DNA of 64,000 nt from Streptomyces mobaraensis (GTDB taxonomy: Bacteria; Actinomycetota; Actinomycetes; Streptomycetales; Streptomycetaceae): NCBI RefSeq assembly GCF_020099395.1, contig NZ_CP083590.1, positions 7,254,001 to 7,318,000 of the forward strand, given 5' to 3'. Numbering within the stretch: the first letter of the stretch is position 1; each line of letters begins with the position of its first letter. The notes below the pieces were generated by a model that did no database searches, was not told the DNA's origin, and saw only the letters and a program-made list of their open reading frames with translations. This document shows, piece after piece, positions 61,687 to 64,000 of this stretch. The translations under genes and the position numbers were made by a program.

Positions 61687-62147
61687 CCGCCCGCCGCGCC
61701 GCTCACCGCGCCGTCGAGGTCGACACCGGCGCCGGCTGGACCCCCGTCTGCCCCTACGACGACCTGATCCCGGGACGCGGGGTCGCCGCCCTCGTCGGCG
61801 GCCACCAGGTGGCGGTCTTCCGGGACCGGGCCGGCCGGCTCTACGCCGTCGGCAACCGGGACCCGTTCAGCGGGGCGTACGTGGTGTCCCGCGGCCTCCT
61901 CGGGAGCCGCGACGGCGCGCCCGTCGTGGTCGAGCCCATGTACCACCGCGCCTTCGACCTGCGCTCGGGGGCCTGCCCCGACGAGCCCGGGGCACCCGGC
62001 GGCACCTCGGCCGTGCTGCCGGTGTGGCCGGTGCGCCTCGCCGATGCCTCCGACGACCGGCACCGTCCCGCCGACGCGACCACCGCTCCGTCCGCCGACC
62101 GACCTTCCGCCGACCGTCCGTCCGCCCCGCCCCGGGAGTACTCGTGA
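61683..62147 (+). CDS. nirD: Nitrite reductase small subunit
   Basis: A 154-residue Rieske-fold protein (VCPYDDLIPGRGVAAL, VAVFRDRAGRLYAVGNRDPF, YHRAFDLRSGACPDEPG). The Cys/His pairs of true Rieske proteins are absent, which is normal for NirD, a structural partner of NirB. GTG 61683 overlaps the nirB stop (GTGA). The C-terminus has a short Ser-Ala-Asp-Arg-Pro repeat. Confidence 0.92.
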   Translation: MTARRAAHRAVEVDTGAGWTPVCPYDDLIPGRGVAALVGGHQVAVFRDRAGRLYAVGNRDPFSGAYVVSRGLLGSRDGAPVVVEPMYHRAFDLRSGACPDEPGAPGGTSAVLPVWPVRLADASDDRHRPADATTAPSADRPSADRPSAPPREYS

Positions 62148-63526
62148 ACCCCGTCACCCCCGCCGTCGAACGGGCCCACGAACCATCCGCCGCACCAACA
62201 CCACGCCGCCGACGGCGCGTCGAGGACTGGCGGCCCGAGGACCCGGCGTTCTGGGCGGCCGGGGGCGCCCGCACCGCCCGGCGCAACCTCGTCCTCTCCG
62301 TCCTCTGCGAGCACATCGGCTTCTCGGTGTGGAGCCTGTGGTCCGTCCTCGTCCTCTTCCTCGGTCCCGAGTACGGCATCGACCCGGCCGGGAAGTTCCT
62401 GCTCACGGCGGTGCCCACGCTCGTCGGCGGCGCGCTGCGGCTGCCGTACACCGTCGCCGTGGGCGTCTTCGGCGGCCGGACCTGGACGGTGATCAGCGCC
62501 GTCGTCCTCCTCGTCCCCACCGCGCTCGCCGCCGCCGTCCTCGAACCGGGCGTCTCCTACCCGACGTTGATACTGGTGGCCGCCGTCGCGGGGGTCGGGG
62601 GCGGCAACTTCGCCTCGTCGATGGCCAACATCAACGCGTTCTACCCGCAGCATCTCAAGGGCCGCGCCCTCGGCGTCAACGCCGGCGGCGGCAACCTCGG
62701 CGTACCCGCCGTGCAGGTGCTCGGCCTCCTGGTGCTCGGCACGGCGGGCGCCGGGCACCCCCGGCTGATCGTCCTCGTCTACATCCCGCTCATCGTGCTC
62801 GCCGCCCTCGCCGCCGCCCTGCGCATGGACGACCTCGGCGGCCCCCGCCCGCCCGGCCGCCCACTGCGCGAGGTGGCCCGGCAGGGGCACACCTGGACCG
62901 TCTCCCTGCTCTACATCGGGACGTTCGGCTCGTTCATCGGTTTCGGCTTCGCCTTCGGGCAGGTGCTCCTCGTCCAGTTCCCGGACGACTTCCCGACGCC
63001 CGTCCGGGCGGCCTCCCTCACCTTCCTGGGGCCGCTGCTGGGCTCGCTGGTCCGGCCCCTGGGCGGCGTCCTGGCCGACCGGTGGGGCGGGGCGCGCGTC
63101 ACGTTCTGGACGTTCGCCGCGATGGCCGGGAGCACCGGCCTCGTCGTCGCGGCCTCGCGGGAGGGGTCGCTGCCGCTGTTCCTGACCGGGTTCGTGCTCC
63201 TCTTCTGCCTCAGCGGACTCGGCAACGGCTCGACCTACAAGATGATCCCCGCGCTGCATCGCGCGGCGGCACGGCGGCGGGTCGCGGGCGGTGCGGAGGC
63301 CGAGGCAGCGCATCGGCTGGCGCACCAGCATGCCAATGCCGCCATGGGCGTCGCGGGGGCGGTCGGGGCGCTCGGTGGCGTTCTGATCAACGTCGCGTTC
63401 CGGCAGGCGTTCCAGAGCGGTGGCAGTGGGGAGCCGGCGTATCTGGCCTTTCTGGGCTGGTATGTGGTGTGTTTGGTGGTCACGTGGGTGGTGTATCTGC
63501 GGCGGCGGGGGGCCGAGCCGGTGTGA
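62144..63526 (+). CDS. narK: Nitrate/nitrite transporter, MFS NarK family
   Basis: A 460-residue protein with twelve predicted helices. The two nitrate signatures are present: GGGNFASSMANINAFYP near residue 154 and FCLSGLGNGSTYKMIP near 354. It moves nitrate in and/or nitrite out across the cytoplasmic membrane. GTG 62144 overlaps the nirD stop (GTGA), ending the operon. The downstream palindrome starts one base after its stop codon. Confidence 0.95.
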   Translation: MNPVTPAVERAHEPSAAPTPRRRRRVEDWRPEDPAFWAAGGARTARRNLVLSVLCEHIGFSVWSLWSVLVLFLGPEYGIDPAGKFLLTAVPTLVGGALRLPYTVAVGVFGGRTWTVISAVVLLVPTALAAAVLEPGVSYPTLILVAAVAGVGGGNFASSMANINAFYPQHLKGRALGVNAGGGNLGVPAVQVLGLLVLGTAGAGHPRLIVLVYIPLIVLAALAAALRMDDLGGPRPPGRPLREVARQGHTWTVSLLYIGTFGSFIGFGFAFGQVLLVQFPDDFPTPVRAASLTFLGPLLGSLVRPLGGVLADRWGGARVTFWTFAAMAGSTGLVVAASREGSLPLFLTGFVLLFCLSGLGNGSTYKMIPALHRAAARRRVAGGAEAEAAHRLAHQHANAAMGVAGAVGALGGVLINVAFRQAFQSGGSGEPAYLAFLGWYVVCLVVTWVVYLRRRGAEPV

Positions 63527-63752
63527 GGTGCCCCGGTCCCGCCCTTTCTCCCCCAGCTACCGCTGGGAGGTGCCCCCAGTTTCCTGGGGCTGCGCCCCAG
63601 ACTCCGCTTTTCGCGGCTTCGCCGCTCGTCCTCAAACGCCGGACGGGCTTATATAGCCCGTCCGGCGTTTGAGGACAGCGCCCGCAGGGCGCTTCGGGGG
63701 TGCGGGGGCGGAGCCCCTGCAAGAAACGGTGAAAGGGCGGGACCGGGGCACC
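63527..63752. repeat. Large nested palindrome, copy C
   Basis: A 226-bp element fills the whole gap between the narK stop and the converging gene's stop. Its ends are a perfect 22-bp inverted repeat (63527-63548 and 63731-63752, starting GGTGCCCCGGTCCC). The centre (63628-63676) has perfect 22-bp arms around TATAT. Modules are shared with copies A and B. It should terminate both converging transcripts. Confidence 0.88.
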
Positions 63753-63753
63753 C

Positions 63754-64000
63754 TCACCCGCGGGCCGCCCCCGCGTCCCGCACCACCCCCGCCAGCCAAG
63801 CCTCCGCTTCGGCGACCAGCAGGACGTCGGCCACCGTGGCCGACGCCGCATGGCCGGCCGCCCAGCGCAGAGCGCCGGACGCCTCGGCGGGCGGGGCGCC
63901 GTCGGAGTCCCGTCCGGGAGCCCGCCCCGAGCGGAGGGCCTCCGCGGCCGCCAGGCACTCCGCCGCCGCCAGCCCCGCCAGCCCGGCCAACTCCTCGCCG
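63754..64000 (-). CDS. C-terminal part of an unrecognised protein
   Basis: The frame runs off the window edge, so at least 81 codons are visible. It is Ala/Glu-rich and helical (LAGLAGLAAAECLAAAEALRSG, ASATVADVLLVAEAEAWLAG). No family motif was recognised. Its stop touches palindrome C. Confidence 0.6.
   Translation of the reverse strand, partial: GEELAGLAGLAAAECLAAAEALRSGRAPGRDSDGAPPAEASGALRWAAGHAASATVADVLLVAEAEAWLAGVVRDAGAARG

Overview
The window is GC-rich DNA with the compact, overlapping gene style of Streptomyces or a close relative. Third codon positions are almost always G or C, GTG and TTG starts are common, and many neighbouring genes share 4-bp ATGA or GTGA overlaps. Actinobacterial marker families are present (F420-dependent enzymes, UdgX, DUF1360, DUF6480, an NnaR-type regulator). 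No rRNA, tRNA, insertion sequence or phage gene was found.

Layout. 0-17.9 kb is mixed core and accessory metabolism: a beta-phosphoglucomutase/GH65 disaccharide phosphorylase pair, several short-chain dehydrogenases, a secreted serine hydrolase, a Rieske/FAD oxidoreductase, a zinc alcohol dehydrogenase with a HAD phosphatase, small stress or membrane proteins, the uracil-DNA crosslinking glycosylase UdgX and an MFS exporter. 17.9-30.2 kb is one long leftward operon, almost every gene overlapping the next. It encodes a complete route to nucleotide-activated heptose (GmhA, HldE, GmhB), five or more glycosyltransferases including two heptosyltransferase-type GT9 enzymes, a carbamoyltransferase and an NDP-sugar epimerase/decarboxylase. 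It probably builds a carbamoylated, heptose-containing glycoconjugate. 30.7-43.4 kb holds a large-subunit catalase, an endonuclease III-like protein, a four-gene F420/methyltransferase/CDGSH/haem-oxygenase-like redox operon (its methyltransferase is frameshifted), a lysine/arginine-type decarboxylase and an ArsR/MFS divergent pair. 43.4-52.3 kb holds a PIN/antitoxin pair, a TetR/membrane-protein pair, a sensor kinase, a BKACE enzyme, a P450, a proline iminopeptidase and a MerR-PP2C fusion. A short type I-E CRISPR array without cas genes lies at 52.4-52.7 kb.

52.7-63.5 kb is the nitrate/nitrite assimilation locus: nnaR (HemD-like regulator) divergent from the molybdopterin nitrate reductase, an FAD reductase, nirB, nirD and narK. 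A GlnR-type box sits in the divergent promoter. Nitrate enters through NarK, is reduced to nitrite by the nitrate reductase (electrons probably from the FAD protein), then to ammonium by NirBD.

The most unusual signals are repeats. An 84-bp minisatellite lies in frame at the N-terminus of the FAD reductase. About eight degenerate ~80-112 bp units fill the 0.94-kb leader of nirB. Three copies of a 226-249 bp nested palindrome follow stop codons at 7.3, 15.9 and 63.5 kb. Several genes also carry small minisatellites or long disordered tails, and five reading frames look leaderless, with a -10 element 6-7 nt before the start codon.
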